A stretch of DNA of 64,000 bases from Cervus elaphus (GCF_910594005.1 NC_057820.1:7941001-8005000), one strand, 5' to 3'; shown: positions 1-12,340, counted from the stretch's first letter. The notes: a model not told the origin generated them from the sequence alone. Numbers and translations: made by a program.

Positions 1-117
1 CCCACTGCAGTATTCTTGCCTGGAGAATTCCATAGACAGAGAAACCTGGTGGGGACCAGTCCATGGGATCACAAGGAGTCAGACATGACTGAGTGACTCA
101 CACTTTCACTTTCTTTC
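1..117 (+). mobile_element. Bov-tA/Bov-A2 SINE, 3' part, cut by window edge
   Basis: The sequence starts inside the BovA unit (ccactgcagtattcttgcctgg) and runs through the typical end with a gagtcagacatgactgagtgac block and a short T/C-rich tail. The tRNA-like head lies outside the window. Confidence 0.85.
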
Positions 118-939
118 ATCCAGGATTTTTTTTTTTTTTTAATGGGATTGACAAGCAAGACTTTGCCCTGTTTTATAACTGGTAAAGACAGGACTTTAAA
201 GACATAATCAATATGCAGGTCTGAAGGAGAAACAAAGACAGCAAAGTTTGGACAAGTAAGAAGAGACCTAATTTAGTTTTCATGTGAAGGTAAAGGGTAG
301 AGAGAATCTGTCTACTTATTAAATCCCTACTGTATGTCAGGGACTGTGCTGATTCAATGATAATTCAGAGAGGGAATAATCATGACGAGGATCTGGAAAA
401 GTCCACTGGTTTCAGTGATTGGACATTCAAGGGATTTGTTTTGGGACAGATGGTTAAGGAGTGGGGAAGGAGGAGAAAAATTTTTATCAAGTTTTTTTTA
501 TGCCAGAGGCATGAGACATCATCCTATCTCTTGAGGTTATTGTTGTTTATTTGGTTTTCAGTGTCTTTGAGGGAGAACTCTATGAGACACTGAAGACTCC
601 CCTGGGAACACCAGTAATTTATTCCTAGGATAAATGAAAACATGACAGAACTAAAATATAAGTTATGAGATAGGAGAGGCAAAGTATTACAAAATGCATA
701 TTTTATCTCTTTGTACATTTCTGTTTTCTTCTCCCAGTTGGCGAGTAGCCTTTGAAGAAGAAAAAAAAAAAAAGACCAAAACAAAGAATTAAAAAACAAA
801 CAAGCCAAAGATCTGGGGTTAATGGAATCTCTCATTGGAACTGCCTTGAAACTAAATAGCTGAGAGAAAAAGTCATCATGAGATCTTTCCAGAACCTCAA
901 AGACCCCTCCAATGTGATCTATAGGATACCAGGTTCCCT
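118..939. other. Unassigned stretch with a possible MIR/L2 scrap
   Basis: Non-coding. A T-run follows the SINE (about 126-140). A short block around 305-365 (ctactgtatgtcagggactgtg) resembles the end of an ancient MIR or L2 element. An A-run lies near 762-775. I see no gene signal. Confidence 0.4.
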
Positions 940-1132
940 GACACGTCCTTCTGTTCATGACCCGAGGACTGCAGCCCACCAGGCTCCTCTGTCCATGGAA
1001 TTCTCCAGGCAACAATACTGAAGTGGGGAAACCATTCCCTTCTCCAGGGGATCTTCCCCACCCAGGGGTTGAACCCATATCTCAATGCATTGCAGGCAGA
1101 TTCTTTATCGTCTGCACCTCCAGGGAAGTCCC
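940..1132 (-). mobile_element. Bov-tA SINE, antisense
   Basis: Reads antisense as ccaccaggctcctctgtcc, ttctccaggcaacaatactg, tctccaggggatcttcccc, then the tRNA-derived head tgcaggcagattctttatcg and ctccagggaagtccc. Nearly full length, diverged. Confidence 0.85.
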
Positions 1133-1589
1133 TAAAATACACAAAAGAAATTAATCCCTCAGTCATGTGACTAACTCTTTCCCACTGATCAGTTTCAATC
1201 TCTTATCCTCTGATGACATTTCCAGTTTCTACCCTCATTGCCTTTCAACCTCATGCTCCCCTTTTTAACTCATATGAGTTAATGATTCCTTTAGATTGTC
1301 TCTGCGACTTCCCAGCATGTTGCTAAGATGCTAACACTCAGAATACCTGCACAGTCTGATAAAAATTAATGGGATAGACCCATGCCAAACCTAGAGTCCA
1401 AAATACTTAACCCTGCAGGTAACTAAGGACCCTTTCCTAACTCACCTCACCCAATGGGGGACTCAGGTGGGTATATCCCAGGAGGGACAGTAAGAGAAGA
1501 TTTTAGCACAGTATTCCTAGCTCTGTTGTGAGCTTCAAGAAAAATGAAGGAGGCCTTATAGCTCCCGGATTATCCCACCGTACAAGTAA
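1133..1589. other. Unassigned non-coding stretch
   Basis: No repeat family, RNA gene or believable reading frame recognised by eye. Confidence 0.4.
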
Positions 1590-1800
1590 GTATATTAACA
1601 GGTGCATTCAAAGAACACACATATCTGTACCAGGAACTTTGCAAGACAGTGCAACAGTGAAGAAAGCAGATCCTTTCCCTGCCTCTAAGGAGCTCATGGT
1701 ATAAGGGGGGAGGTGGGGTGGGTAACTGCATGAATAGTTACATCACATTTGCAACAGTGGAGATAATAGTGGTTGATGAGGAAGCTCAAAGCAATGACCT
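1590..1800 (-). mobile_element. L2 LINE 3'-end relic
   Basis: The order of blocks (caggaactttgcaagacagtg, then ccctgcctctaaggagctca, then a G-rich step) matches the antisense of the mammalian L2 3' end. It is strongly diverged, so the limits are approximate. Confidence 0.5.
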
Positions 1801-3968
1801 TTCCAGCCTGGGGTGAGCAAAAAGGTGATGCTAAAAGTCTTGAGGCAAAAGCACTACTAAAAAATGGAATCATATTGGACCTGACTCTTAAATCTGGGAT
1901 GGAGTAGGGAATGAATAAGCAAAGAAACAAAACAAAATAACAATAATTTTAAAAAGAGAGGCAATGTGCTAGGTAAAAAGCAAGGAAGAGGCAATCTTAA
2001 TAGATGAAAATGAAAATAAAGGAAGATATAATGACTTCAGAAACAGGAAATAAAGCTTATGGAAGGCTTTATTTAATTAAAAATGAAGCAACATAAAAAA
2101 AAAAAATGAAGCAACATATATGTGAGATAAAGGTAAGAACTTAATAAATGGAGAGATGCTGATGGTGCCGTAGATTGAGGGGTCAGCCGTGATGACCTTA
2201 AATCTGCCAGTTGCATTGTTAGACAATTTCTTCCATGTAGAGCACTTGTCAGGCAGTGAGCCTTAAAGTGGCAACATAGACTGCCATTCCAAAGGCTAGA
2301 GGATAACAAACCTGCACACTCTTTGTTATCACTTTGATGAAATGGAAGGGATATTAGATTCAGGGTTGCACTGAGTCCAAGAATTTAAGAATTCTCAGAG
2401 TTTCTCTTCTTTTGCAAGATGAAGGAATTGAAAGGAAGAATTTTATGGTTCACTTTTAGGTGGCCACCCTGCATGCTGTGATTCCCCCTGTAGGTTTGCA
2501 CTTGGAAGTAATTCTCCTTCTTTACAGGTCCTTACACAGAAACAGTTGATTTTTAGATAACCTATGAACTTCATAAAACAGATACATTTTAATCCTCATT
2601 TCATGCTGAATCCAGTATCATCCCATTAGACATATAATTCATAAGCTTAGGTTGGATCAGAAGGAAATTCTTGATCTTAAAACTCCACAGTCTATTTAAA
2701 AAGCAAATTGGTTTTTGTTCATTCCACTGTAGTGATCATTTTCTTCCTGATTAAAAAGAAAAATCCACCACAGAGGTTTAGAAAAAGTCATCTTAGTGCT
2801 CAAGGGACTGAGTGAACCTGACATTTTGTTCTGTTGGTTGTTGTGAGTAAAGCCTGTTGAGTAGGAAAATGTTGACTTCTGTTGCTCTGAGGAAAGTTTG
2901 TGTGTATGCTCCCAGTTTGGTAGGTAATAAAAAGATTAAATCTGAAAATGGTTCCGTTCTACAAGATATGGCATTTCATGTTGAGCTGTATTTTACAACA
3001 TTTTCAGGTGGAATTTGATTACTGTGAACAATTGACTATTGATTCATGTTTCTCAGAACTCAGCAGGCCATGGAGAAAAACCTCAGCCAATTGCAAATAC
3101 TTGGAAAGTATTCTCAGACAATGTGGTTCACAAATAAAAGTGTTGGAGATTTAAGCAAAATCTTAACTGTTCTCCCCTACCTTCTAACAATGAAATAACT
3201 TACTCCTCCAAGATGAGGGTCTAACATACTTACACTTCCTACACTTTAAATAGCCCAAACATATGAAATCTGTCCAGTGTGACCTTGGCATTTTCAATAG
3301 TAAAGTTCAAGCTAAAAAAAAAAAAAAAAAGATATCATCCTACATTATAATAGATGTCAAATGATGTGTGGTTGGAATATCAATTGGCATATAAGGATAA
3401 CCATCTCCCTTTTAGTTTTCCAATATTTACTAGCTAGGAGTTCCCTCTCTGTGAATTACATCTTTGCATCTCTTGAATATTTTTCTACTGGGTTGCTAGT
3501 GTTCTTATTATACAACATTGATACTAATCCTTCATTATCATAAAAATCCTGTCTTCTCTCAGTGTATAATTTGGATATTGAATTTATTCTAGGAGTCTTT
3601 TGACAAAAACTTTACAATTGACAAAAAGTTTTCATTTGTATCAATATTTCCTTTTATTGATTGTACCCAAACAGGTATATAAGAATGCTAATGTAAAGGA
3701 AAATCTATTATCATAAATTAAATCCAAATTCATCTACACAATCATAAATTTCAAACAAAAAGTAACCACATGAGTGAGAGAGGGGGATTACGATATCAAT
3801 ACTCATTATAAAGTTCCAGTGAAGGAAATGTATTGTTTGATGCAGGTGGAAGACAGAACAGGATAGACTGGAGCTTCAGAAACAGATTCTTACTCATATT
3901 AAATTTAGTATATATCAGGAGTACTATACCAGATTAGCACTGAATAAAAAGACTCTTGAATAGTTGGG
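1801..3968. other. Unassigned, AT-rich stretch
   Basis: No gene or clear repeat family seen. It contains a 17-bp direct duplication (2079-2095 and 2102-2118) and an A-run at about 3315-3331. Short open frames here have no recognisable product. Confidence 0.4.
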
Positions 3969-3983
3969 TTGGAGAATAATATG

Positions 3984-4557
3984 TTCGGTTCAGTCTCTCA
4001 GTAGTATCCAACTCTTTGCGACCGCATGGACTGCAGCACGCCAGGCTTCCCTGTCCATCACCAACTCCCGGAGCTTACTCAAACTCATGTCCATTGAGTC
4101 GGTGATGCCATCCAACCATCTCATCCTCTGTTGTCCCCTTCTCCTCCTGTCTTCAATCTTTCCCAGCATCAGGGTCTTTTCAAATGAGTCAGTTCTTCCC
4201 ATCAGGTGGCCAAAGTATTGGAGTTTCAACTTCAGCATCAGTCCTTCCAATGAATATTCAGTATTGGTTTCCCTAAGGATGGACTGGTTGGATCTCCTTG
4301 CAGTGCAAGGGACTCTCAAAAGTCTTCTCCAACCCCACAGTTCAAAAGCATCAATTCTTTGGTGCTCAGCTCTCTTTATAGTGCAACTCTCACATCCATA
4401 CATGACCACTAGAAAAACCATAGCTTTGACTAGACAGACCTTTGTTGGCAAAGTAATGTCTCTACTTTGTAATATTCTGTCTAGGTTGGTCATAACTTTT
4501 CTTCCAAAGAGCAAGCATCTTTTAATTTCATGGCTGCAGTCACCATCTGCAGTGATT
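3984..4557 (-). mobile_element. BovB (RTE) LINE, 5'-truncated, with target-site duplications
   Basis: On the minus strand this is the end of the BovB open reading frame and the 3' tail. The broken frame (3990-4514) contains RTE reverse transcriptase C-terminal blocks such as [11 protein letters not shown] and [14 protein letters not shown]. The flanks are near-identical direct repeats, ttggagaataatatg at 3969-3983 and ttggagaataatgtg at 4558-4572 (14/15), which fixes both ends. A 211-codon frame on the plus strand is the antisense of this copy and not a gene. Confidence 0.9.
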
Positions 4558-4572
4558 TTGGAGAATAATGTG

Positions 4573-4829
4573 CATACATTACAAAAAAAAAAATCCTGAT
4601 TTGTATTATATGCTAAAATCCCATTTGTTCATACACATATCACTTCACTAAAACTCATTTCCAATCTTACATTCTTATCTGTTCTAGTGCCCTGTCTTAC
4701 CCGCTAAGTTATATTAATTGTAGGGATCAGTATATATCTGAGCCATAATAACCCTCACTCCACAGGATTAAGAACCAATATTAAGTTTGTATTAGCTGCT
4801 ATATATAACATTCCTACTTATAAACTAAA
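4573..4829. other. Unassigned AT-rich stretch
   Basis: Follows the BovB copy with an A-run near 4581-4591. Nothing recognised; it may be part of the older retroviral relic downstream. Confidence 0.35.
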
Positions 4830-5150
4830 AAACCAGGGATGTAACCACAGGCTACATCTGCCGATGCATTGCACACAGCAGGAAATGGACTTGAGCCAAA
4901 CATCATTCCCTGAGGTAACCAGTGGTCTAATGGCTAGTTGATTACTTTGGATCCCTGCCATCATGGAGATGGTAGTAATTTGTATGTGGGGGGAGTAGGC
5001 ATTTGAGAATCTATTCTGGATAGGGACTTGATGCCTACCATGCTCTATCAGAACCACCTCTTATGGACATACAGAATACCATTCTTAATACCTTGGTGTC
5101 TCATATAGCATCTTTTCCAACTAAGAGGCTCATTAAATGGCAAATTCAAT
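4830..5150 (+). pseudogene. Decayed ERV-L-like pol remnant (integrase core region)
   Basis: A plus-strand frame with several stops still shows a tract around 4925-4965 coding for a short W-x-V-D-Y-F-G motif followed by a proline and tryptophan, then codons for a short 'D-I-Q-N' type block near 5065. The spacing resembles the integrase core of ERV-L-class pol. Stops and indels show it is long dead. AT-rich sequence to about 5930 may be its continuation, but I cannot place it. The call rests on motif memory alone; a non-viral ancient repeat is possible. Confidence 0.45.
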
Positions 5151-5960
5151 TAAAAAAAGCTTATGCTTAAGCAATTTTTTTTATCTTACCATGTAATCCT
5201 TCATCCATAAACATATAGCTTAATAGAGTTGTAGAGCTCATGCATAGTCTCATTCCCTGCTGCCAATGATACTATTTAAAGCTTATTTATAGTATTAGTT
5301 GGAAGGAAACAAATATGATTGCTGTCTTACTCGATGTAATATGTGACTTAAACCAAAAACCATCCTAAGGTGTCATTTTTTGCCAAAGCCAAATAGGAAC
5401 CTAACAGTAGAAGTAAAAGAAACCATTCTCGATAGTATACCCTGTAACTCGCTTAGAGGATTTTTGGATCTTAATGATTATTTTCCTTAAGAAAGTAATC
5501 TTTCCCTCAAGGAGAATAGGCACGTTTCTATTAGCTTAAAAGCCAAGAAAATACCCTGATCTTTTCTGTTACCTACACTACCTAGCTGACAGAGAAGGTG
5601 ATTGTTACAAGGGACTTGACTATATTAATTAAAAAGAAATTAAAAGGCCCCTACCCAATGGGGAAAAGGAGGAATCTGATTTGGCACTCAATGAGTTATT
5701 AGGGCTACTTTAGCACTCTTTTAGAAAATAGACTTAGTGAATAAAACTTTGACAACCCAATAAAGATAAAGTATTTTATAATAAATATTGAAATAACTCT
5801 GTAAGGAAAAAGTTTCATCCAGGGGATTGGCAGAGGGTAGGGTAAACCTGGACTCAGTGGTGGGAAAAGGAAAGTGTGATTATCGATAAGTTGATCAATG
5901 TATAACTTAAGTTGTTGCATTGTTTCTTTTACTCCTTATTATACTACCTTTTTTGAAAAT
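5151..5960. other. Possible downstream part of the ERV-like relic, unassigned
   Basis: AT-rich, no intact frame. It may belong to the pol-like remnant just upstream, but no LTR boundary or polypurine tract could be fixed. Confidence 0.3.
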
Positions 5961-5964
5961 GTGT

Positions 5965-7430
5965 TGCTGTTGTTGTTTGGTAGCTAAGTTATATCTGCCT
6001 GTTTCCAACACCATGGAAAGCAGTATGCCAGACATCCCTGTCCTTTACTATCTCCTGTAGTTTGCTCAAACTCATATCCATTGAGTCAGAACGCTATCCA
6101 ACCATCTCATCTTCTATTGCCCCGTTCTCCTCCTGCCCTCAATCTTTCCCACCATTGGAGTCTTTTCCAATGAGTCAGCTCTTCACATCAGGTGACCAAA
6201 GTATAGGAGCTCCAGCTTCAGCTTCAATCCTTTCAATGAATATGCAGTGTTGATTCTGTTACGATTGACTTCTTTGATCTCCTTGCTGTCCAATGGACTC
6301 TCAAGAATCTTCTCCAGCACCAAAGTTTGAAAGCATCAATTTTTCAGTGCTTAGCTTTTTTTATGGACCAACTTTCACATCCATACTTGACTACTGGAAA
6401 TACCATAGCTTTGTTGACAAAGTGATGTCTCTACTTTTTAATATGTTCTCTAGGTTTGTCATAGCATTTCTTCCAAGGAGTAAGCATCTTTTAATTTCAT
6501 GGCTGCAGTAACTATCCACAGTGATTTTGAAGCCCAAGAAAATAATATCTGCCACTATTTCCACTTATTATTCATCTATTTTCTATGAAGTGATGGGACT
6601 GGGTGCCATGATCTTAATTTTCTGAATGGTGAGTTTTAAGTCAGCTTTTTCACTCTCCTCTTCCACTCTTAGCAAGAGTTTCTTTAGTTTCTCTTCCCTT
6701 TCTTCCCTTAGGGTGGTATCATCTGCCTATCTGAGGTTGCTGATACTTCTCCCAACAATCTTGATTCCAGCTTGTGATTTATCCAGCCTGGCCTTTGGCA
6801 TTATATACTCTACATATGTTTAAAAAGCAGGGAGACGATGTACAGCCTTGACTTACTCTTTTCCCAATTTGGAACCAGTCCTTTGTTCCATGTCTTGTTC
6901 TAACTGTTGTTTATTGTCCTCCATTCAGATTTCTCAAGAAACAGGTAAGGTGGTCTGGTATTCCCATCTCTTTAAGAATTTTCCACAGTTAATTGTGATC
7001 CATATAGTCAATATTTTAGTATAGTCAATGAAGCAGAAGCAGGTTTTTTTTTTTTTTTATCTCCTTTCTTTTTCTATGGCCCAATGGACTTTGGCAATTT
7101 GATCTCTAGTTTCTCTGTCACTTCTAAATCCAGCTTGTACATGTGGCAGTTCTGAGTTCACACATTGTTGAAGCCTAGCTTGAAGGATTTTGAGCATTAC
7201 CTTGCTAGCATGTGAAATGAGTGCATTTATACAGTATTTTGAACATTCTTTGACATTGCATTTCTTTGGGATTGGAATGAAAACTGACCTTTTCTAGTCC
7301 TGTGGCCACTGCTGAGTTTTCCAATTGTGCTGGCCTATTGAGTGCAGCTCTTTAACAGCATCATATTTTAGAATTTTAAATAACTCAGTTGGAACTCCAT
7401 TACCCCCACTAGCTTCAAAAACTTAAGCTG
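5965..7430 (-). mobile_element. BovB LINE, long but old copy
   Basis: About 1.47 kb of BovB read antisense, from the 3' tail (gttgttgtttggtagctaag) through the reverse transcriptase C-terminal half to the conserved block that reads ccagtcctgtggcc-like antisense near 7295. It is more diverged than the other copies and has many stops. A T13-14 run (about 7046-7060) interrupts the block corresponding to the FIDYAKAF region. Confidence 0.85.
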
Positions 7431-7639
7431 ATGTTTTATATACATTTGTGTTCCAGGTTGCAATATTACCTAATTGGCATCACTGCCACCAAAGTTAGGA
7501 CTAGGGTGAGACAAGTGAGGTTACTGAACACAAAACCAAGAAGTTTACTCAGTCTCAGAGCTGTACAAATTCAGAGTGCCATCTGTGCTGAGTTATAACT
7601 CATGCTTTGTCTTTTCTAATTCACACTCTGTGCTTATTG

Positions 7640-7815
7640 CTATAATAGCAGATTAATGACATTCTTTGTCTCGTCATATTTATCTTAAGGATGATCTCTC
7701 ATCTTAAGGAAGATTTTAAGGATGAGAGACTCTGTTTTGTTCAACCCACCAATCTTAGTGCTTATCACAGTGTCTTGCACATTATAGACACTAATTAAAA
7801 GTTTATTTAGTGAAC
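7640..7815 (+). mobile_element. L2 LINE 3'-end relic
   Basis: Blocks ctctgttttgttcaaccc, cacagtgtcttgcacattat and the end aaaagtttatttagtgaact follow the sense order of the L2 3' end. A small local duplication of an atcttaaggatga-like unit lies at about 7683-7726. Confidence 0.5.
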
Positions 7816-7927
7816 TCATGTGGTCTTGGAAAAGTAAATATAGTTTGTTTTATGTTTTTATAAAGGCTATATTGCACAAGTTTTCACAAACCAAGACTGA
7901 TATTATTTTCCCATTCTTGGAATGGGA

Positions 7928-7936
7928 GGGGGGGGG
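7928..7936 (+). repeat. G9 homopolymer
   Basis: Nine consecutive guanines preceded by GGGA, giving a short G-run that may be length-variable. Confidence 0.8.
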
Positions 7937-8039
7937 CACTGTTGATGATAAACTGATAAGCAAAATGCTTGAAGCTAAAATATGAATAAAACATCACAGA
8001 AGGAATGCATGATGAAAAGTAGGCATATATTGGGAAGTA

Positions 8040-8215
8040 TTATAGTAAGACTAAGACTGAGGACCAAATCTCTTCTTTGGTAGTTCTGAAAAACGAGACA
8101 AGTCATTTGATCTCACTGACATCAGTTTCCTCTTATGTCTAAAATAAAGTATGTCATCTATGATATTGATTTCACAGAGCTGTTGTAAAATTTTTAAATT
8201 AAATTTTTAGTATAC
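8040..8215 (+). mobile_element. MIR SINE relic
   Basis: Recognisable core order: acaagtcatttgatctcact, then atcagtttcctcttatgtct, aaaataaagtatgtcatcta and gagctgttgtaaaattttt. This is the sense MIR pattern. Confidence 0.6.
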
Positions 8216-9649
8216 GTAAAAGCAATCTGTGCTTTAAAATTATATACAACTGTAAAGGATGCATATTTACTAATAGCATAGTAAATTCATTGCCTTTTTA
8301 ACATAATATTAATCATAGACTATCCAATATGATAGATAATTGTGCATATGTCTATCTTCTCTTTATCGTAAGAGTTCCTGCTGTCAGTGGAGATTGTATA
8401 TTTTATTTCTCTTCATGTCTCTCTCATTCCCTTCTTCCTCTCCATCCTCCCCCTCCACTTCATTTTATCTTCTTTCCTATCTCCCTCCCTTTCTCTCTCA
8501 CTAGCATCTTTGCTAAGAACTTACCATGTTAAACAGTTAATACTGTCTATTGGTTGAAATAACTTATATTGGTGCCCATTTATTTAGCATTTTCCTGTTA
8601 AGAATTGTACATTTTTAAAATCTAATGTGGTACTGCAAAGTAAGTGTCTAAAGCATAGGATACAAACAATACAACTAACCAAGGGCAATTAAGCTGGTAA
8701 GACATGATATTAAACTATTTTTTGTGTGGCTTCAATGAGGCAAGTTTGAGAAAACACACATTTAGAATCTGTGTTAGAGGAAAGTAGAATTGAGCTAAAG
8801 GAAAAGAAGGATAGGGCAAGTGAGTTGTTTGGTCTAATACAACTAAAGGTTTTAGCTGTGATTTGATGCTGTCCATGGTACTAACAAATTTTTAACCTTG
8901 GGAAACAAGTAATTATTGTCCAATTTTTCCTAGTATTCTTAACCAGATAAGAGACAATAGAGGGGCAATTCATAGATAAAATGGGTAGAAGCTTTGGTGA
9001 TACAAGATACTGACTCCTGTATTTTATTAATTAGAAAAATTTAAGTAAAATTTTTAATAAAAGATCATTATTTGAATATCAGAATTTAGAAGCCCAAAGT
9101 TACTGAGAAAGGAACCACAATATACCACTGTTGGATTATCAAAGCAAATGTAGGATTAGTAATATGTGAGCCAAGGAAATAAAATCTGTATTAATGCTGA
9201 TATAACCAACATGCCAGAATGTCAAGACTAGATGAATTAAATCATGACATATTTTATAATATGTGTCATTGACTTTTACTTGTTTGATGTTTTTACCATA
9301 TTCTTGAGTATTTCCATTTTTCTTCAAATCTAGAATGTGTGAATGTTTGGGTAGGGGTATGTCAGAAATCCTGGCTTTTTTCCCCTCTACCCCCTGCCTG
9401 ATGTCTGCATGAGAGATGTTAACAATAAACTGTCTCATCCTCATGTGCCTGGTTTCCTCAAGTCAAAAATATGGTCATTCTCCAAGACTCAGTCAAATTG
9501 TCATCTTAAAATGTAGCAGTCACAATTACTCCTTCTTTCTTTGGGAATGTCACTGCACTACTGTAGTTCTTAGCTAGCCTGGAGAATTATAATTTGCAAT
9601 TATGAAATGTTATGAGAGAAAGCATGAACCATAGAATTAAAAATATTTA
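8216..9649. other. Unassigned stretch with a pyrimidine tract
   Basis: No gene or clear repeat. Positions about 8402-8505 are strongly C/T-biased on the plus strand. The rest is AT-rich unique-looking sequence. Confidence 0.4.
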
Positions 9650-9800
9650 AGAGTCAGTATTCACTCACTAAGCAAATATTTGCTGAAGTCCTATTAGAAT
9701 TAGGCAGTTTTCTAAGCACTGGGATAGTGAACAGAATAAAAAAGTCTTTGCTTTCACAGACCCTAAATTCTAGTCAGTAGACAGTAGTCATGTACATTTT
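9650..9800 (-). mobile_element. L2 LINE 3'-end relic
   Basis: cactaagcaaatatttgctg, ggcagttttctaagcactgg, gatagtgaacagaataaaa and cacagaccctaaattctag follow the antisense L2 3'-end order. Confidence 0.6.
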
Positions 9801-10049
9801 TAAAAAATAAAAATACTTTCAGACCATTAAAAGTATTATGAAGATAGTAAACCATAGGTATAACCTAGAAAGGAATCCCCAGACATGGGGAATGCTTTGC
9901 TAAGGTGATTAAGGAGGTTGTCTATAAGAAGGAACTTTATTTCTCTCTCTCTTTGGGAACATGAATAGTGTGAAGCAGCCAATGATGAAAAGATTACAGA
10001 TAATTATGAGAAAAATAAGGAAGAGGAGGAGGAGAAGGGGGACGATAAC

Positions 10050-10165
10050 AATTATGATAACCAACATTTATTGAACCCTTATGACTTCTAGCCACTCGTT
10101 TAAAATTTTTAAATTCTGTGAACTGGGTACCAGAACTGAAATTTAGAGGCAAGGTGAGTTTTCAG
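10050..10165 (-). mobile_element. MIR SINE relic, antisense
   Basis: ccaacatttattgaaccctt, then a cactcgtttaaaattttta step and gaactgggtaccagaactg resemble MIR read antisense. A purine-rich run (aaggaagaggaggaggagaa, about 10018-10040) precedes it. Confidence 0.45.
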
Positions 10166-11175
10166 TCTTTGAAAACTCAATGGGAGTCAAAAAGCACAGC
10201 AGGGTTGCTTAAAAAACTGCTTTAATCTCAAGATGCCACTGTCCAGAAAAGGAAGTTGTTGTTCCAGTTCTTAATGTTTCTCATTGTAACCAAGATCTTC
10301 AACATCAATCATTTACAGGTGGTTTTAACAGAAAGGGTAAATTTCAGGGAACAAAAACCAAGATGTAAAGAAGCACTCAAGGTATAAACAAAAATTATTA
10401 TAAATTATTTAAGGCTGAATATGCATGTAAATATTTTTTCCAGTGTGTTTGTGTACATTTTATGTACAAAAATACCTTGAGTTCATATACAGAAAAATAG
10501 AATTGAATGAGAAAGTGAAACACATTAAATAAAAATTATGATAAAGAAATTTACAATAATGGAAATAGCAAATGTATTTAAGCAATAACTGCAAATTTAA
10601 AACAAGGATAATACATATGAAAATAAAATCAAGTCAGGAAAGATTAGAGTGTGTGTGTGTGTGTGTATGGCTGTGTGTATGTAAGTAAATATCTATTTAC
10701 ATATGCAATAGTGCATTCCAAAGAATCATCTGTCTGAAATTGTCTACAAATAAATGTGCTGGACAGATAACCTTAGCAGGTTACCTATATATTTTCCTTT
10801 TCTATCAGTCTTGAATATTGCTCTCCTAGATCTCAGAAAAGTTATTTTCCAATCCTGAAGTTTGCCAAGGTTTCTCTTTAAAAATTGCTTCTCTCGTGAG
10901 TCATTACCCTAGCATTTCATTTCTCAGAAGGGCTCTCTGCTTAGTTTTTCAATTCCAGGTGGCAATTCCCTCTGTTTGTCAACAGCTAAGTGGTTGATGC
11001 ACAGATGTGTATTTTTGAGTTTTTTTTTCTCTTCTATACACTTAGCAGTTGTTGAAGACAAAGCTTTTTCCCCTTTGTTTCTGATATATATATGTGATAA
11101 GAATGCAAGGTTTTCTTGTGAGTCGATTTTCTTTTTTTAAGTTGAAGTGTTTGAAGATCAAATTTTGTTTTCTAT
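10166..11175. other. Unassigned stretch with a (GT)n microsatellite
   Basis: AT-rich, no gene recognised. A (GT)n run lies at about 10649-10666, followed by an interrupted GT/GTAT tract to about 10682. Confidence 0.5.
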
Positions 11176-11185
11176 AACTTTTCTT

Positions 11186-11393
11186 CATGAGCTTCCCCGG
11201 TAGCTCAGTGGTAAAGAATATTTCTGCCAATGCAGGAGACCTGGGTTCAGTTCCTGGGTTGGGAAGATTCCCTGGAGAAGGAAATGGGAACCCATTCCAG
11301 TATTCTTGCCTGGGAAATCCCAAGGACAGAGGAGCCTGGAGGACTATAGTCCATGGGGTTGCAAAAGAGTCAGACATTACTTAGCAACTGAAC
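11186..11393 (+). mobile_element. Bov-tA SINE with target-site duplications
   Basis: tRNA-derived head (tagctcagtggtaaagaata, with a ctgggttcagttcctgg B-box-like step) followed by the BovA unit and the gagtcagacattacttagca end. Direct repeats aacttttctt at 11176-11185 and 11394-11403 mark the insertion. Confidence 0.9.
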
Positions 11394-11486
11394 AACTTTT
11401 CTTTTCAGTGTTGAACCATTGGTTTAAAATCATCTAAAGCCATCATTTTGTAGTCTACTTTCATTTGAAAAGATGACGATAACGTC

Positions 11487-11611
11487 AGTGTGTGTGTGTG
11501 TGTTTGTCTATGTTCAGTCATTCAGTTGTGTCCGACAATTTGCAACCCCATGGGCTGTAGCCCAAGAAGCTCCTCTGTCCATGGAATCTTCCAGGCAAGA
11601 ATACTGAAGTA
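11487..11611 (-). mobile_element. Partial Bov-A SINE, antisense, with GT tail repeat
   Basis: A (GT)n run (about 11488-11503) is followed by the antisense BovA 3' half (tgttcagtcattcagttgtg to ccaggcaagaatactgaagt). It lies 112 bp from an opposite-strand copy. Confidence 0.8.
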
Positions 11612-11982
11612 TGTTATGCTTTATTATGCTTCCTAGGGTGGTGAAATCCAGAATAAGCAAAATTCCTAAATAATGTTTAAAAGTCAAAATTATGTAGCAA
11701 TTCCACTGATGGATGTGGCTTTTGGCCCACGTGATTTCCTGCTCAGATTTAAGAATGCGTGTGCATGCTTTCCATACACAATAAGAACACAGATTTTTAT
11801 CCTCATCCGCAATCAAAATCAATTATCCACAAATAACACCTTCAGATTTGTTACTCTATTTCTGACTCTATTATGTTAGAAACAGGCGTGGAGATGATCT
11901 AAGGAAGAGAAAAGAGGGGGTACTATCCAGCTGTAAGGACTGCTATTTTAGAATTCTAGAAGCACTATTAGAAGAGTGCACA
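11612..11982. other. Unassigned non-coding stretch
   Basis: Nothing recognised; short open frames have no family resemblance. Confidence 0.4.
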
Positions 11983-12222
11983 GGAATGCCCTGGTTGTCC
12001 CGCATTTAAGAAGCTGCCTTGCAATGCGGGGGCTTCAGGTTCAATTCCTGGGCAGGGAATTAAGATCTGACGTATCACGTGCAAATCAGCCAGTGTAGCG
12101 CAACTAATGAGGCCACGCGCCACAGCTAGAGAATCCATGCGCTGCGATGAAAGATCCGGCATGCCAGAGCTAAGACTCAACACAGCCAAGAAAATAAAAC
12201 ATACTTAAAAAGAAACAAAAAA
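11983..12222 (+). mobile_element. CHR-type tRNA SINE
   Basis: Starts aggaatgccctggttgtccc, with a B-box-like caggttcaattcctgggcag, then gggaattaagatctgacg and a long body with gctgcgatgaaagatccggc, ending in an A-rich tail (agaaaataaaacatac). This is the cetartiodactyl CHR SINE layout. Confidence 0.75.
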
Positions 12223-12340
12223 GATTGCAATAGAAAGGTTGATAATAGAGAGGATTGGGGAGGGGGGGATGCCGACATTTTTACTGAGTGTATTCAATGA
12301 CTATTTCTATATCAATCTGGCTAGCCAGACTAAGACATGT

